From Folioceros fuciformis (taxonomy: Eukaryota; Anthocerotophyta; Anthocerotopsida; Anthocerotales): a stretch of DNA of 43,638 nucleotides. Below the pieces are notes generated by a model. It saw only the letters and a program-made list of their open reading frames with translations. It was not told where the DNA came from and ran no database searches. Shown piece after piece: positions 31,700 to 42,902 of the stretch. Both the position numbers and the translations under genes were made by a program. The stretch covers positions 388,182 through 431,819 of the forward strand of contig JBNGIO010006382.1 in assembly GCA_049999805.1 (NCBI GenBank). Reading direction: 5' to 3'. Numbering within the stretch: position 1 is the first letter of the stretch; the number at the start of each line of letters is the position of its first letter.

Positions 31700-33145
31700 A
31701 CACAGCTTAACGACATTCATGAAGAGACTAACCTCTGCAACACATAAGCAGCTGAGAGCAAGAGACTAAACTCTTCAGCACATAAGAAGTTGAGAATAAG
31801 AGCCTAACTTGAACATTTGAGGTGGAGATAGCGCCTCTAGACCCCAGTTCTGTATACCAAAAAAGACATCGTCCACAATGGACGTGGTCAGTCCGTCCCC
31901 ACGCTCATCAATCTTGATGGCGCTCCTAACATTTCTACTCTTAAACCGCGTGAGGTGCACCCTGGCTTCCCCACCGGCCGGTAGGGCTCCAACCGGCGCA
32001 CGCAAGGATCTAGCATGCCCATTTGCCACTATTGTCCTGTAGCATGCTAGATCTTACGATCTTCCCATCCCAGTGCATGTCTGGGTGCTAGCTTTGGATC
32101 TGTAACAATGGACTGCGACGGCGCAACACAAACTGAGCACTCTTTACAATCAATATTGTATTTCATACGCGGCGGAAAGTCTCGATGTGCACATGGCATG
32201 CTGCGGGTGGGCTATGGGTCGGACGAATGGCAGTCGGGGACGGAACATCAGGCGCAGGCGTCAGCATCAGGAGCCTGCCCGCCGTGCCGTACCCGGAACT
32301 TGGAATGTGTAGTCATAGCTCAGCAGCCGCCGCATGGCAGCATCTCACGCATGTTCACTAGTCCATTCACCACTCTTCCTGTGCTGATGGTAGCATCCAT
32401 CACGATTGCGACCTTCCACAGCATCTTAGACTTGATGACACACACATTTGCTCCAGACATTCGGGACTAGCTGTATCTCACGTACAGCAAGAAGGTGGGA
32501 AAAAAAAAAAAAAAAAAGACTTGCTCCTGGCAGAAATTCCTACACATTGTAGGTGACAGTGCAAATCAAATGGCCAGGATAATTCTGACGCTAGCGCAAA
32601 GCACAAACTGGTCCGAATTGCAAGGACTGGTTGCAGAACTGAAGGGGGTGTGAGGTACGACGCACATGCTGTTGCAGGCACCCGTACGGAAGCTTAAGGA
32701 TTGGCCGCGTGAAGGGATCCAGCAGGTAGTGCTGTGAGCGGAAGTCAGGTTAGGCTAGCTAGCGCTCTGGCCTGAAGATGTTACGAGCAAGAACAATGGC
32801 ATGGCCAAGCAGAATCCCCATACAAACATGACTTTGATTCATAAGCATAGTCTTGGTTGAATTATAAGCAATGCCGTGAAAGAAACTTGATCGAGTTGTC
32901 GGTGTACAGGACTAGCATGGGGCGATCTGCTTCCTGACCCCAGGCGACACCCCGATCGCGAACAGCTCGGATCCGACAAAGGATCCCTCTGCTCTGGACG
33001 CTTTGGAACCTTTTGCAAAAGCAAGATGGCGGCAACTGCTGTGCAAGGAACTAAGGTTTGCAGGTGGTATACAAGAGGGACAGAGATCTAGACATGGATA
33101 TATGTACGATACTTGGTTGATAACTGGTGATGACAAGAGGTGGAG
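31700..33145. other. Gene-poor region between LEA remnant and PKS copy 2
   Basis: No gene is recognised. It holds a 12-bp inverted repeat (32007-32053), an A18 run at 32500-32517, and the PKS copy 2 3' flank. Confidence 0.4.
32007..32053. repeat. Perfect 12-bp inverted repeat
   Basis: GATCTAGCATGC at 32007-32018 pairs exactly with GCATGCTAGATC at 32042-32053 across a 23-nt spacer. It could form a hairpin or be the end of a small inverted-repeat element. Confidence 0.85.
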
Positions 33146-34675
33146 TTAGGTGGTGATGGCGCAGCTCTTGAGCAGCGAGGCCTCCAGAGTGAGGCCAGGC
33201 CCGAAGGCGATGAGGAAGCCCCATTTCAATCCCTCGCCGGTGGTGTTGGCTCCCAGCTTCTTGCTCCTGTGCCGGATGTGGTCCAGGGCAAACAAGACGG
33301 AGCAGCTGGACATGTTGCCGTAATCAGCCAGGACCTGCCTGGTGGTGGCCAGTTTCTCCTTGGACAGCTGCAGCTTCTTCTCGAACCGGTCCAAAATGGC
33401 GGGGCCTCCGGGATGCACCACCCAGAACATGTCGTCCCAGGAGATGGCGTCAGGGGTACCGAGCCCGGCGGCGGCGGACGCCAAGACATTGGCGTTGTTC
33501 TGGTGGTTAAGCCCGGCCTTGGTGACCGCCCCGCTCAGCGCCTTCTCGATGTTCTTGGCGATGAGCGTGGGGACGTCGCGCATGAGATGGAAGACGAGGC
33601 CGGCCTCCGTCAAGCGGCCCTCGATGGCGCCCTCGCTGTCGGGGAGCAGCATCTCCCCGCTCCAGTGCAGCTCGAAGATGGGGCGCTCGACTCCCAGCAC
33701 CGGGTCGGCCCCGACGATGAGGGCGGCCGCCCCATCTCCGAACAGTGCCGATCCCACCAGCCCGTCCAAGTGCTCCTCGCTGGGCGCGCGAAACGTGACG
33801 ACGGTGAGCTCGCTGGTGACGGCCAGAACGCGCGCGCCGGCGTTGTTCTCCGCCAGGTCCTTGGCCACCCTGGTGACGGTGGCTCCCGCGAAGCAGCCCT
33901 GCCAGCAAGTAGCACACATCGGTGTTACAGTGCCATCATCGTCTCACCGCCTCCTTCCTCCCTTCCCTCACACTTGTCGTTCTCATCATGGCGCTAGCTA
34001 GCGGGTGTCAGGCAACAAATACCTGCTGGTACATCATTATCCGGCGCGTGCTGGGGTTGAGGCCCAGGAGCTTCACCAGAGACACCTCCGCGCCGGGCAT
34101 GCACACTCCGCTTGTGGTTCCAAACACGACGTGCGTGATGTCCGACTTGGGCCGCCCCCACTCCTTGATCGCCTTCGCCGACGCTTGCGCGGCGAGCTTG
34201 GGGATCTCCCGGATGGCGATCTCCTGTCGCGAATTCAGCGACGGCTCCATGTACGTTGCCATGCCGGGGTTGGCCTGCAGGACCTCCTTGTCCAGGTACA
34301 TGTAGCGTCTCTGGATGGCAGTCTTCTGGCCTGCGCAGCGCAATGCAATGCAACCACACACGTTTCGATTCTGATCCATTCACTTCACTCACGCCTGCCT
34401 GCATGACTGCGTGGGAGGAGTTGGAAGCCATGATGGAACAGACTGCGGGTCGGAGCAGCGCACTCACATATGCGGCGGAACTTCTCTTTCAGCTCCACCT
34501 TGTGATCGCAGTTGGTGACGGCAAAGAAGAAATCGGGGTACTCGCTTTGCTCGTACACGTTGGGGGGCAGTGCTGTCCCGATTCCAAGGATGGTGGCAGG
34601 GCCTTCGGCCCGAGATGCCTTCCTCCTCTCTACATCGCTCACCTCCCGGAAGGGAACAGCTGCTTGCACCACCAT
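33146..34675 (-). CDS. Type III polyketide synthase, CHS-like, copy 2
   Basis: Three exons give 422 residues from the Met at 34675: 34468-34675, 34023-34330 and 33146-33898. An in-frame Met also lies at 34708. Intron 1 splits the same Cys codon (T|GC, after EKFRRI). Intron 2 falls immediately before [19 protein letters not shown], the catalytic Cys block. His is in [12 protein letters not shown] and Asn in [12 protein letters not shown]. The CHS Met137 position is kept (GVCMPGAE), and GFGPG is AFGPG as in copy 1. About 16 residues are inserted before WDDMFW at the same site as in copy 1. Compared with copy 1, the active-site region is closer to canonical CHS. Shared introns and insertion site show that the two are paralogs. 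Starter and product are unknown. Confidence 0.93.
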
Positions 34676-34708
34676 GATTGTTAAAATCAGACAAGCACCT
34701 GTAACCAC

Positions 34709-35486
34709 AACGCCTTGCTACCTAGGTAGCTCCTTCTTGAAGCTGGCCAAGAGCCGGCATGCAAGCTGCGAGCGACCACGTTGAGAGTGCGCTTGTCCAC
34801 ACAATGCAGCTGTCCATTTATTCAAGAAAGTGAGAGGGCCTGGCCTGGCGCCAGATTGCACCTCTCAAGGTAGAAAAAGGGTGAGGCGAGTTGGACAGGC
34901 AGCAGAATTCCAGCAACTCGGCATACTGTTTCAATCAAGCTGTTGCAGCCAGTTGTTCAAGCAAGCCTTCACGGGACGTACCAAGGACGTACAGGAGCGA
35001 AAATGCCACGCATCCTTCACAAGTTGCCTTCACAAATTGCCTTCACTTGTACAAAGACGAAAACGACAGACAGCTTACTTGAAATCAGCTTCACACCGGA
35101 CATGTATACAACCCACGACTTTGGGCTCTGCTTGCTGCTGCCTCAAAAAAGTGAGACATGTCACCTTGCGTAGTGCGTTGGACCTCTCCCTCCTCTGCAA
35201 ACACCCATCGCTCGTGTTCGTACTTGGTGATACACTGCTTTCAAAGTACGCCTCGGTGTCTTGTGGCCAAGCTTTGGAAGGTCTTCGACTCTTCCCCTGA
35301 GACCTTCCTTCGCTGTCGACATTGACGGAAATTTCCGTCTTTCATCGTATGAACTAAGCGGGGGCTGCGACTCGCTCTGTGGCTGGCGGGCTCTGTAGGG
35401 TCTAGCGTCCTTGGCGAACCACAGCCACAACTCACTCAACTCACGCAGTATAGGTAGCTCAGTACGCAAGGGAGAACTAATGCAGG
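34709..35486. other. PKS copy 2 upstream region
   Basis: No gene is recognised. An ACGT core (CCACGTTG, about 34776) lies about 100 bp upstream of the PKS start and may be a bZIP-type site. Near 35018-35055 short CACAAGTTGCCTTC / CACAAATTGCCTTC units resemble the 31.6-kb minisatellite. Confidence 0.35.
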
Positions 35487-37666
35487 TTAATCATCTTTCG
35501 GGTTCGTATGTGGGTATCTCTGATGGATCACAGTACTGACCACTACAAGGGGCAATGCAACAGTGACGTATGGTGACGGTGCGATGCCATCGATTAGGTA
35601 CTGCAGGAGTGCGGTGACGAGCAGCGCAGAAACGATGACAAACCCCTGCACCCCACAGCAACAAAGTCAGGAAAGAACTATGCTGCTGACTGCAGTAGCT
35701 CATTACGCGAACAGGGTAAAGCACAAACCTTCTTCACGCCACCGGAATGGGTTGTCACTAGACCGACCAGAATGCCACCAATGGCATTAGTGAAAATTGG
35801 TATCTGTACACAAAAGGGGTTCAACTGAGCACCAACCAAAAAATGGATGTCTACGAGAGCAATGTCTCAAAGGGTTGAGTTTTCTTACTACAGTGTACCG
35901 CGTCCACCCGGAGAAGAACCCACGCTTAAAAATAGCTCGGCCATCGGGAGACCTGAGCGCGCTAAGTCCAAGCCCAATGCTGCCAAACATGGACATCTCT
36001 ATCGTCATAAGATAAGTATCTTTCCTCTTCACCTGCAGGCAGCACGCAAGTAAGAAAGAATTACCCTTCGAAATCGAAGAAATCAAGCATCAAATGTACT
36101 AGCCCATGTGCATGAGTAGCTATCTTGTACTGACATCTTACTTGAGCTGCCCACTGGCACAGCGTTGAAGCCAGTCCTGATAGGACAGATGCAGCCAGAA
36201 GGGGAATAATACCAAGGAATATAACTTGCTCCGGATTTGCTTCTGGAGAAGCATGGGGAGTACTCTGACCAATGCTCAGAATAGCAGCAGCACACAAGAG
36301 CAGGAGCAACGCAAAAACCTGTTGAGCTGACTGCCTGAACCTGGACCCAGAAACCAGAAACCGTAAGAGCAAACCAGGGGACCAAGAGAGACAGTGCCAA
36401 CTGTATTTGAGATCAAGAATGCGCCGCATATCCCGTAGAAAGCATGGTCTGAAAACAACTCAAATTTTACTGCAAATTGTACCTTTGAAATCGAATCCAA
36501 CGTGACCAACTTACCCAAGAAACAAAAACATGAATAAGGCCGTAAAAACCAGCTTGGTTTGATTCAGCAATGAAAACGTGAGCGCATCGAGGTGAGAATA
36601 TGACAGCTGTAATAGTGTGTTTTGAACTGCGTACAGCAGTGCTGGGAGAGCTGCAGATTGCAAAGCATCACGTAAACTCCAGTGCTTGAAAATTACTCTC
36701 AAGCTACCTCCCCACGTCAGCAGCAGCATTGCACATAAAACCTGCCAACCAGCACCGCCTCTTAGCATGACTCAAGGATGAACGATGTGCCGATACGGTA
36801 GACAGAGATCAACCAAGGTTAGGTCCACACATCAAACAGGCTAGTCAGTTACATCGGGAAGGTTTTACACCACACTGACTTCAAATTGAAAAGCTCTTAC
36901 CTTCACAATTTCACACGAAAGGACGGTTGAGGTCATTATCACTCCTTTCCTGATTATCAACAAAACCAGTTTCTTCAAAGAAAGCGAAAAGAAGCATCCC
37001 TGAACCCCAGGAAACACAGCTGAGCAACCGAATCACACTCAACATTGCCAACTCAGCTATAGAATATAAGGTTATCTACATCCATGAGAGTACCCCCAGA
37101 CTGCGGGTCCGGAAGCAGCTAGGAAGGGGAACTGTAAAGTTAACAAGAAGCTACTGGCAACATTCCCATGGCTGAGAAAGGTAGAATGACAGAGGATGCC
37201 AGAGAAGGGTGGTTCCCTCTGCAGAGTGGTGCAAAGGAGCTCCAGCATATCAAAGGTTTGAATCACTGTTGATCTCAGAACTGCTGAGATGCTTTGAATT
37301 TCCTTTCTTCCCCTGCTTCCGTTAGTATCAAGTGACTAGGAGATGGGATGGCACGTTCAATGCACCTCATCGGAATGGGATCAACGCAGAAATACGCGCC
37401 GTTTCTTGTCATCAAATCAGCTCAAGCATAAATCTCCACCAAGCCAGACAGCATTCCACGCTTTACAGCACAAAGAAAGCCTACCCTGTACAACGCTTGG
37501 ATAGGAGTGGCTGAGCGCCATATTGCAGTGCGAGGGCGATCATGTACAGACGAGCGCGACTTCTCCGCCTCGTTTCCTGTCGGACGCTTTCTCCCTCTTC
37601 CTCCTGCTCGGACTCTGCTTCCGATCGCGGCGGCCGTGTCGCCGATTGGCGCCTCGCCGTCGCCAT
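35487..37666 (-). CDS. ROCK1: Nucleotide-sugar transporter, ROCK1-like (UDP-GlcNAc/GalNAc type)
   Basis: Seven exons give 343 residues: 37485-37666, 36901-36949, 36515-36741, 36142-36340, 35892-36032, 35729-35803 and 35487-35645. The product is a multi-span NST/DMT protein of the ROCK1 type, which moves UDP-GlcNAc and UDP-GalNAc into the ER/Golgi lumen. Matching landmarks are LALQYGAQPLLSKRC, VIMTSTVLSCEIVK, LPALLYAVQNTLLQLSYSHL, LDALTFSLLNQTKLVFTALF, GIIPLLAASVLSGLASTLCQ, LMTIEMSMFGSIG, SPDGRAI, NAIGGILVGLVTTHSGGVKK and GFVIVSALLVTALLQ. The N-terminus (~40 aa, Arg/Glu-rich) is cytosolic and longer than usual. Intron 1 is long (535 bp); others are 83-173 bp. It is divergent from MAM33. Confidence 0.93.
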
Positions 37667-37943
37667 GGCATGGCCAGATCACAGGGCAGGAGGCCCTAGT
37701 TCAGCGGAACCGGAACACCTGAACCGGAACTACAAGGTTCGCAACCTGGGCGACCGTTTGTGATGAGAACAAAGGGAAAAAATTCAGAGAACATGAGAGT
37801 AGGCTGCCCCTTCTTTCATTTTAAACCTAAGGTGACTTAAACCTCATTTCCTTACGACCCTACGAGTGTGTGCTTTGCTGAGTGAAGAGCGGCAGAGTCT
37901 GGTTTGCTTGTGGAGCAAGTCGGCAGGACAGGGCAGCTCCCGG
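37667..37943. promoter_or_regulatory. Shared ROCK1/MAM33 promoter region
   Basis: There are 277 bp between divergent start codons. It contains no convincing TATA box. A plus-strand frame here runs into the MAM33 start and is probably 5' UTR. Confidence 0.5.
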
Positions 37944-39335
37944 ATGGCTCAATTGGTGCGCAGAGCGGGTCGGCCGCTGCAGCGGGGAGCCAAGAGCTTA
38001 TTGCAGTCGCTTGGCGGCCATGGCCGGAGTCCGGTTGCTCCCATCGCTGCTGTGGAAGAGGTCCACGGCTGGCTCGCGCCGAGCATGGTCCGGTTCATGA
38101 GTAATCCGGCGGAAGCTGTAACTGGCCCGGACCTTGCCCTGTGCCGCGCTCTTCGTTCTGAGATAAAGCACGAGAAGAGCGAATACAAGCAGCCTCCGGT
38201 TGGTCTACTGCCAACGTTGCATGCTTTGTTCTTTGCAATCGGTTTAAGGAGAGTCTGTGAAGAATCGGTTGTGTTCCAGGGCTTGAAATCCTCACTTCTG
38301 CGAGAGAACTGTTCGCTGAACTGATCGGAAGGATCAGGGTTTTTTTAGGGTTTATTTGTTTCTCATGTTCAGGGTTAAACGGAAGTGTCTGTCCGGTTGG
38401 CATTTGATTATTTGGAGCTAGTGTTATGTCCTTTCCTCTGTACTTGGTGTGCTCATGATATCTTTTGATTACTTGGAGCCATCCTTGCATCCTTTTCTCT
38501 GTACTTGGTGTGATGATGATATCTTTGGATTGCTTGGAGCCAGCCTTGCATCCTTTTCTCTGTACTTGGTATGATCATGATATCTTTTGATTGCTTGGAG
38601 CGAGTTTTGCATCCTTTTCTCTGTACTTGGTGTGATCATGATTCCGATTTTGTTTGTTGCAGTTTTTTTCTTTTTGGTGATGACTTCGGTAGGTTTATGG
38701 AGGGGTATATTGACATGTTGTGCGCTTGCTGTTTCAGTTGGTGGGTAGGGGTCCGCCCAAGCCTTGGGAGCTGACTGATACTCCAGGCAAGCAAGAGATC
38801 ATTCTCAGAAGGTCATTTGGTTCAGAGGACATAGCCGTGACTGCCCTCTACCAGCCCAACGAGGGGGGACCGGACCAAAATGACGATGATGAGGATGAGG
38901 ATGACGAGGACGCCAGTGTGGACCAAAACGTTGCCCATCTCACTGTGACTGTCAGTAAAGGAGGAGATCAGCCGACACTGGAGTTCAGCTGTTCCGTGTT
39001 CGACAAGACATACACTATTGATCACGTCGCGCTGTTGGAACACAAGGATGCAAAGGATTCATCAGCATATGATGGACCGGAATATGAGTAAGCTCGTTTC
39101 CCCTTCTCCTTTGACTATTGAACTCTCTTCTGTTGCGCGGAAACTTGCTGAGCGTTGTGCGTTTTGTGAATGCAGCACTCTGGATGATGATCTGAGAAAC
39201 AGGTTTGAAGACTTCCTTGCCACTAGAGGTGTAGACCAAAAGTTGACGAACTACCTCATGCAGCTTCTTCCCGACAAAGAGCAACGCGAGTATACTCGCT
39301 GGTTGCACAATGTGGAAAACTTTGTGCAGAAGTGA
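37944..39335 (+). CDS. MAM33: Mitochondrial MAM33/p32 glycoprotein family
   Basis: Three exons give 254 residues: 37944-38198, 38738-39087 and 39176-39335. An Arg-rich, acid-poor N-terminus (MAQLVRRAGRPLQRGAKSLL) fits a mitochondrial presequence. The p32 fold begins with LALCRALRSEIKHEKSEYKQ and continues WELTDTPGKQEIILRRSFG. A very acidic loop (Asp/Glu run near 38880-38910) and LTVTVSKGG...LEFSCSVFDKTYTIDHVAL follow. The end is LDDDLRNRFEDFLATRGVD and LLPDKEQREYTRWLHNVENF. These doughnut-shaped trimers act in the mitochondrial matrix in translation and complex assembly. Intron 1 (539 bp) carries a 61-bp tandem repeat. The gene is convergent with NUDX23. Confidence 0.94.
38402..38645. repeat. 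61-bp tandem repeat in MAM33 intron 1, four copies
   Basis: The anchor CTCTGTACTTGG begins at 38436, 38497, 38558 and 38619, an exact 61-bp period. Each unit also has GATATCTTT, TTGGAGC and GCATCC. The array occupies almost half of the intron. Confidence 0.93.
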
Positions 39336-39869
39336 GGCAGTTCTTTGTGGACGTGCCTTGACGTCTGTTTTCTGTGAAGGGAATTTGGGTGTAACTTGCC
39401 AGTCTTAGTAGTAACGGAGAGGCCCAGTTCCTGTGCTCTGGCGGGAATAGCATTAGGGTGTGTTTCGCACCAACAATTTTCTACCCATTGCAGTTTTCTT
39501 CTAGTACGTAAGCTTCTTCCTCTATTGTAAGCGTCTTCTTCTACCATGTCATGTGTTCTTAAAAACTACAATGAAATTGAACCTTCCTAAGATTGCAAGA
39601 AAATTGAACTTCCAAACTCAATTGTGGAGGGGCAGGAAAATTGTGAGATGTCGCCAAGTTCGCAGACAGTATGAAGCTGTCACGCAGGTCGGAGCCTCTG
39701 TCGGGCCTGGCTAGCCAAGTTACATGACTAGGTAGTCACGCACAGCGTATCCTATCGGATCAGATGGGTCTGCGCCAGGTCTGTAGAACAGCACGGATGC
39801 ACATCAGCACATACACTGACCTGTCCCCACATAAACCTTAGCGTCTGACCAGAGGCTCCTGCATACTGT
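39336..39869. other. Convergent 3' flanks of MAM33 and NUDX23
   Basis: No gene is seen. An ACAATGAAATTGAA-like AT-rich stretch near 39570 is a possible plant polyadenylation region for MAM33. Confidence 0.4.
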
Positions 39870-41371
39870 TCACCTTTTGTCAATGACGCCGTGATGAACA
39901 TGGAAGCTGCCAGAGGCGATGTCGTCCTTGTACTGTCAAACAGCAACAGCCGTGTGTAGACAGACGTGAAATCATAAAGCAATCACAACAGTACTTCTGC
40001 GAGTGACACTTACGAGTTTCAAGACAACATGTATTGAGGAAAAAGCCAAGTCTTCGAATGGAATGTCGTCCAAACTAAACAGGGCACATTCAAGCGACTC
40101 CGGCCCGGGCGAGAAGTCAGGTTGCTTCAGTTTTGCTCGAAAAATTATGCAGCTCTGCACTGAACATAACACTTTGTCAACCAATCAGGATGCAAAACAG
40201 AAAACACTACGAAATGTGAAGCGCAATTTTGCAGAGAAGGAAATCTAGGCCCTACACACCTGACCCAGAAGCGGAATGTCCAAGTGAGCAAAAAGAGAGA
40301 GAACTTCCACTTGTGCCTGCGCCTCCTCCCATGTTTCTCTGGCTGCTCCCTCCGCTGCCGACTCACCAAGCTCCATGAATCCGGATGGGAAAGTCCTGTC
40401 AGAAACCAGAAAGATCGAAAACATAGTGTCACGGATTTAGTTCGAAGCACAACACAGGACACGATGCAAGGATTCAGCCCATGCCTGACTAAATAGCCAG
40501 GTTCTCCATCCAGCAGGACGTGGACTACGATTACCATAGGCCATACGATGGTTTGATGGCTCTTCTGCACAACAAAACTTTATCCTCGTGTTCCACCAAA
40601 CATCCGACAACCTGCCAATGATCCGGAAACTCACCTCAACCTGCATCAGTGTGAATTCAACGAGGACATCCACAACCACCCAGAGTTCAAAAGGCTCCAA
40701 TCGGGTGCTGCTGTTACCATTTTGGGGTTTTGATAGTGGACAGCGCCACAAATTGTGCAAACGTCACGGAGTTCATGCTCTCCCTCCGGAATTTGCTGCT
40801 TGATTGGTCCCCCGCAAGTAGGGCAGAAGCTCAATTTCGGAACCACACACTGCGCCAGCATACAACAAGATGCAACACTCAACATTCCTTCCCAGACCAG
40901 AAATTCGAAACTCCGCGAATTCCAGTCATCCACGCAAATCACACAGCACTTTATAGCAAACAAGCCTGCATACACCTTCACTTTGGCTGCTATGGGAGAG
41001 AAGACCGCAGAGGTGGACGCCGGAGGCACATCTCCCCCCGCCCGGGTCGCCATATCCCTTCGCCTGCACTTCGCCCCAGCACTGTGATTCACTCTCACCC
41101 TGCAATCCAACGGCTGCACCAATTCCCCGTGTTTCAGCAGCCGGCCATCACACTGCCCCGAGACAGACGGCTTACCCTCGGCCACAGGGATGCTTCTCTT
41201 CCCTACACCCTGAGGCAAGCACTGCTTCCTGTGGTTCAAGGGTCTGCTGCCGGGCAAACAGGGCACCAGCACCGTCGGAATGGCCTTAAGGCAGGGGGCT
41301 GCAGGAGACCTATGCGGAAGCACGCCAGGCTGAGAAGACAGAATGGCCCGCACAATGCTGCCCCCCATCAT
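39870..41371 (-). CDS. NUDX23: Nudix hydrolase 23-like FAD pyrophosphatase
   Basis: Six exons give 273 residues: 41099-41371, 40718-40849, 40535-40611, 40260-40395, 40014-40154 and 39870-39932. The family member hydrolyses FAD to FMN and AMP (also ADP-ribose) in plastids. The first ~91 residues are Arg/Ser/Pro-rich and fit a transit peptide; exon 1 is the least certain part. A zinc-ribbon follows (FCPTCGG ... CTICGA), then [23 protein letters not shown] and [17 protein letters not shown]. The Nudix box reads [20 protein letters not shown] then AQA, so the canonical Gly near its end is Gln. [20 protein letters not shown] and [12 protein letters not shown] match the NUDX23 C-terminal part. It ends VHHGVIDKR. 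Confidence 0.9.
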
Positions 41372-41897
41372 TCAGCCACACTCACCAGCGTCTCCAGTCC
41401 GCCATCGCACCAAGCTCGAACTGGAAAGCTACTGTGACAGATAAGGTTCCTCTAAGACTGTGCTAAGGTTCAAGTCAACAAATTAGCCCTAAAGCAGCGG
41501 GGTTCTCATTTATAGGCAAAGCGATTATGAAAGAAAAGGAGGACAACTACGATCACATTTGCCCAAATTACCAGCCAATCCAAGAACTTCGTGATCATGG
41601 ATTCCAAAAAAAGGCCTACCCACTACCAATGCCTAACAAGTGCTTCCCTGCACTCACTCATGTCTTATACATCATGGATATAAATATCCTCTACCTAAAG
41701 ATTGCAATTATATGAGAAAGGGGAAGACTAGTCTAAATCTTGTGGTAGTGATAGGCTCAACCACTACCCTGACAAAAACATGATGAAACTCTTGCTTATG
41801 GGCTCATGCCTACAAACTTGTTTAGACTAGACTTAAGGGAAGGCTATGACTCGGCTCTGGACGTCTTGTACAAAGACGTGTCTCTCTAATCAGCAAA
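41372..41897. other. NUDX23 5' flank up to the LTR
   Basis: No gene is seen. Possible promoter of NUDX23, then sequence flanking the retrotransposon. Confidence 0.4.
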
Positions 41898-42318
41898 TGT
41901 TGGAGACACTCCCAGGTCGAGATCCCCGCTCTGCCGGGGTGAGTAGCGTGTGTGAGAAGCTCCTAAGGGAAGTCGTGAGCATTTCTTCTCGGCCAATGGT
42001 GAGGGGGATGAATCTACGAGAACCACGGCAATGAGGGATTTCTCCTTTCCTATTCCCCGAGTCACCTGTCGTTCTTGGAATTTGAGTGTGTGTGTGCAGG
42101 CCTGCCTTCCGGTTGAGTTACGGTTTATGGATTTACACGCAAGGACGAAGACATTACGGCATCAAACTGTGTGTGTGCTATATTACAAAGGTGTTAAAAA
42201 AAAAGGGTCCTAGTCTTATGAACAGTCGTAACTAATAACTGCCAAGCTAGGGTTAACGTTTCATATCTAATTAAGTATATATCAATGACCTAATTAATAA
42301 TCATTTAATTACTCAACA
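41898..42318 (-). mobile_element. Candidate 3' LTR of a Ty1/copia element
   Basis: The 421-bp interval is bounded by TGTTG at 41898 and CAACA ending at 42318, a perfect 5-bp inverted terminal repeat with the canonical TG...CA. On the minus strand it is preceded directly by a purine run (GAGAGGGGG) and lies downstream of copia-type RNase H. The right boundary is strong; the left is inferred from the terminal repeat only. The partner LTR is outside the window. Confidence 0.6.
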
Positions 42319-42327
42319 CCCCCTCTC
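42319..42327 (-). other. Polypurine tract
   Basis: The minus strand reads GAGAGGGGG immediately before TGTTGAGT. This is the standard primer site for plus-strand DNA synthesis next to a 3' LTR. Confidence 0.65.
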
Positions 42328-42482
42328 ATTGTATATACGACTAAATACCCAAAAAGAAATAGCTAAATTATAAAGCCGGGGTAACTTCATTCCGCGGTCT
42401 TCGTATCATCAGTCTTATGCCTGCTCGTAAGCTGAGCTCCAGCTGCTGATCTCGCTCGTGTCCTGCTTGCCGAAGCTGCGAC

Positions 42483-42902
42483 ATGGCTGGTTCCAAGCGC
42501 GCGCTAACCGACCTGTCGTCGGGTGTAAACGCTGAGCCTGTTAAGAAGAACCTTAGCGAGCTGCAGAAGGAAACAAGCGCCATTCTGACCAGGCTCTAGG
42601 AGACAGCAAGCAACATCAGAGCTGCATCAACTTCGACTGTTTCCAGGGAATCTCCTGGTACTACTACCTTGCGGCGTCAGCTGTGCAAGTGTCTTTCAGA
42701 TGCTTCAACGTGCCCTGTTCACCCTAGGGAGACTCCACACAAGATGTCTGACAGAGGGGCTGCCAAGTACTGGCAGAAGTGCTTGATGGAGGCGAACGAG
42801 CCCTAAACCCCTGAAGTATACATCTGCCCTATGTCCAAGGGGACCAAGTTTCGGCCGAACTGGCGGAGATGGGGAGGAGAAGACAACAATTTAGTGGCTT
42901 GA
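42483..42902 (+). pseudogene. Antisense ORF-like remnant inside the copia element
   Basis: A 139-codon frame starts with ATG (MAGSKRALTDLSSGVNAEPV) in a good context. It is interrupted by TAG at codon 39 (42597-42599) and TAA at codon 108 (42804-42806), but otherwise stays coherent to a TGA at 42900-42902. It is hydrophilic, with Cys/Pro pairs (CLSDASTCPVHP) and a basic aromatic tail (KGTKFRPNWRRWGG). It lies antisense to pol, between the RNase H stop and the polypurine tract. I do not recognise the protein. It may be a captured host fragment or an element-encoded antisense frame that has decayed. Confidence 0.45.

Noticed and set aside
32500-32517. A18 run as a sign of a retroposed gene
   Set aside because: No processed coding sequence or target duplication was found next to it.
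33140-33997. 285- and 219-residue plus-strand frames opposite PKS copy 2
   Set aside because: Shadows of GC-rich codons. The minus strand encodes a clear type III PKS with its catalytic triad.
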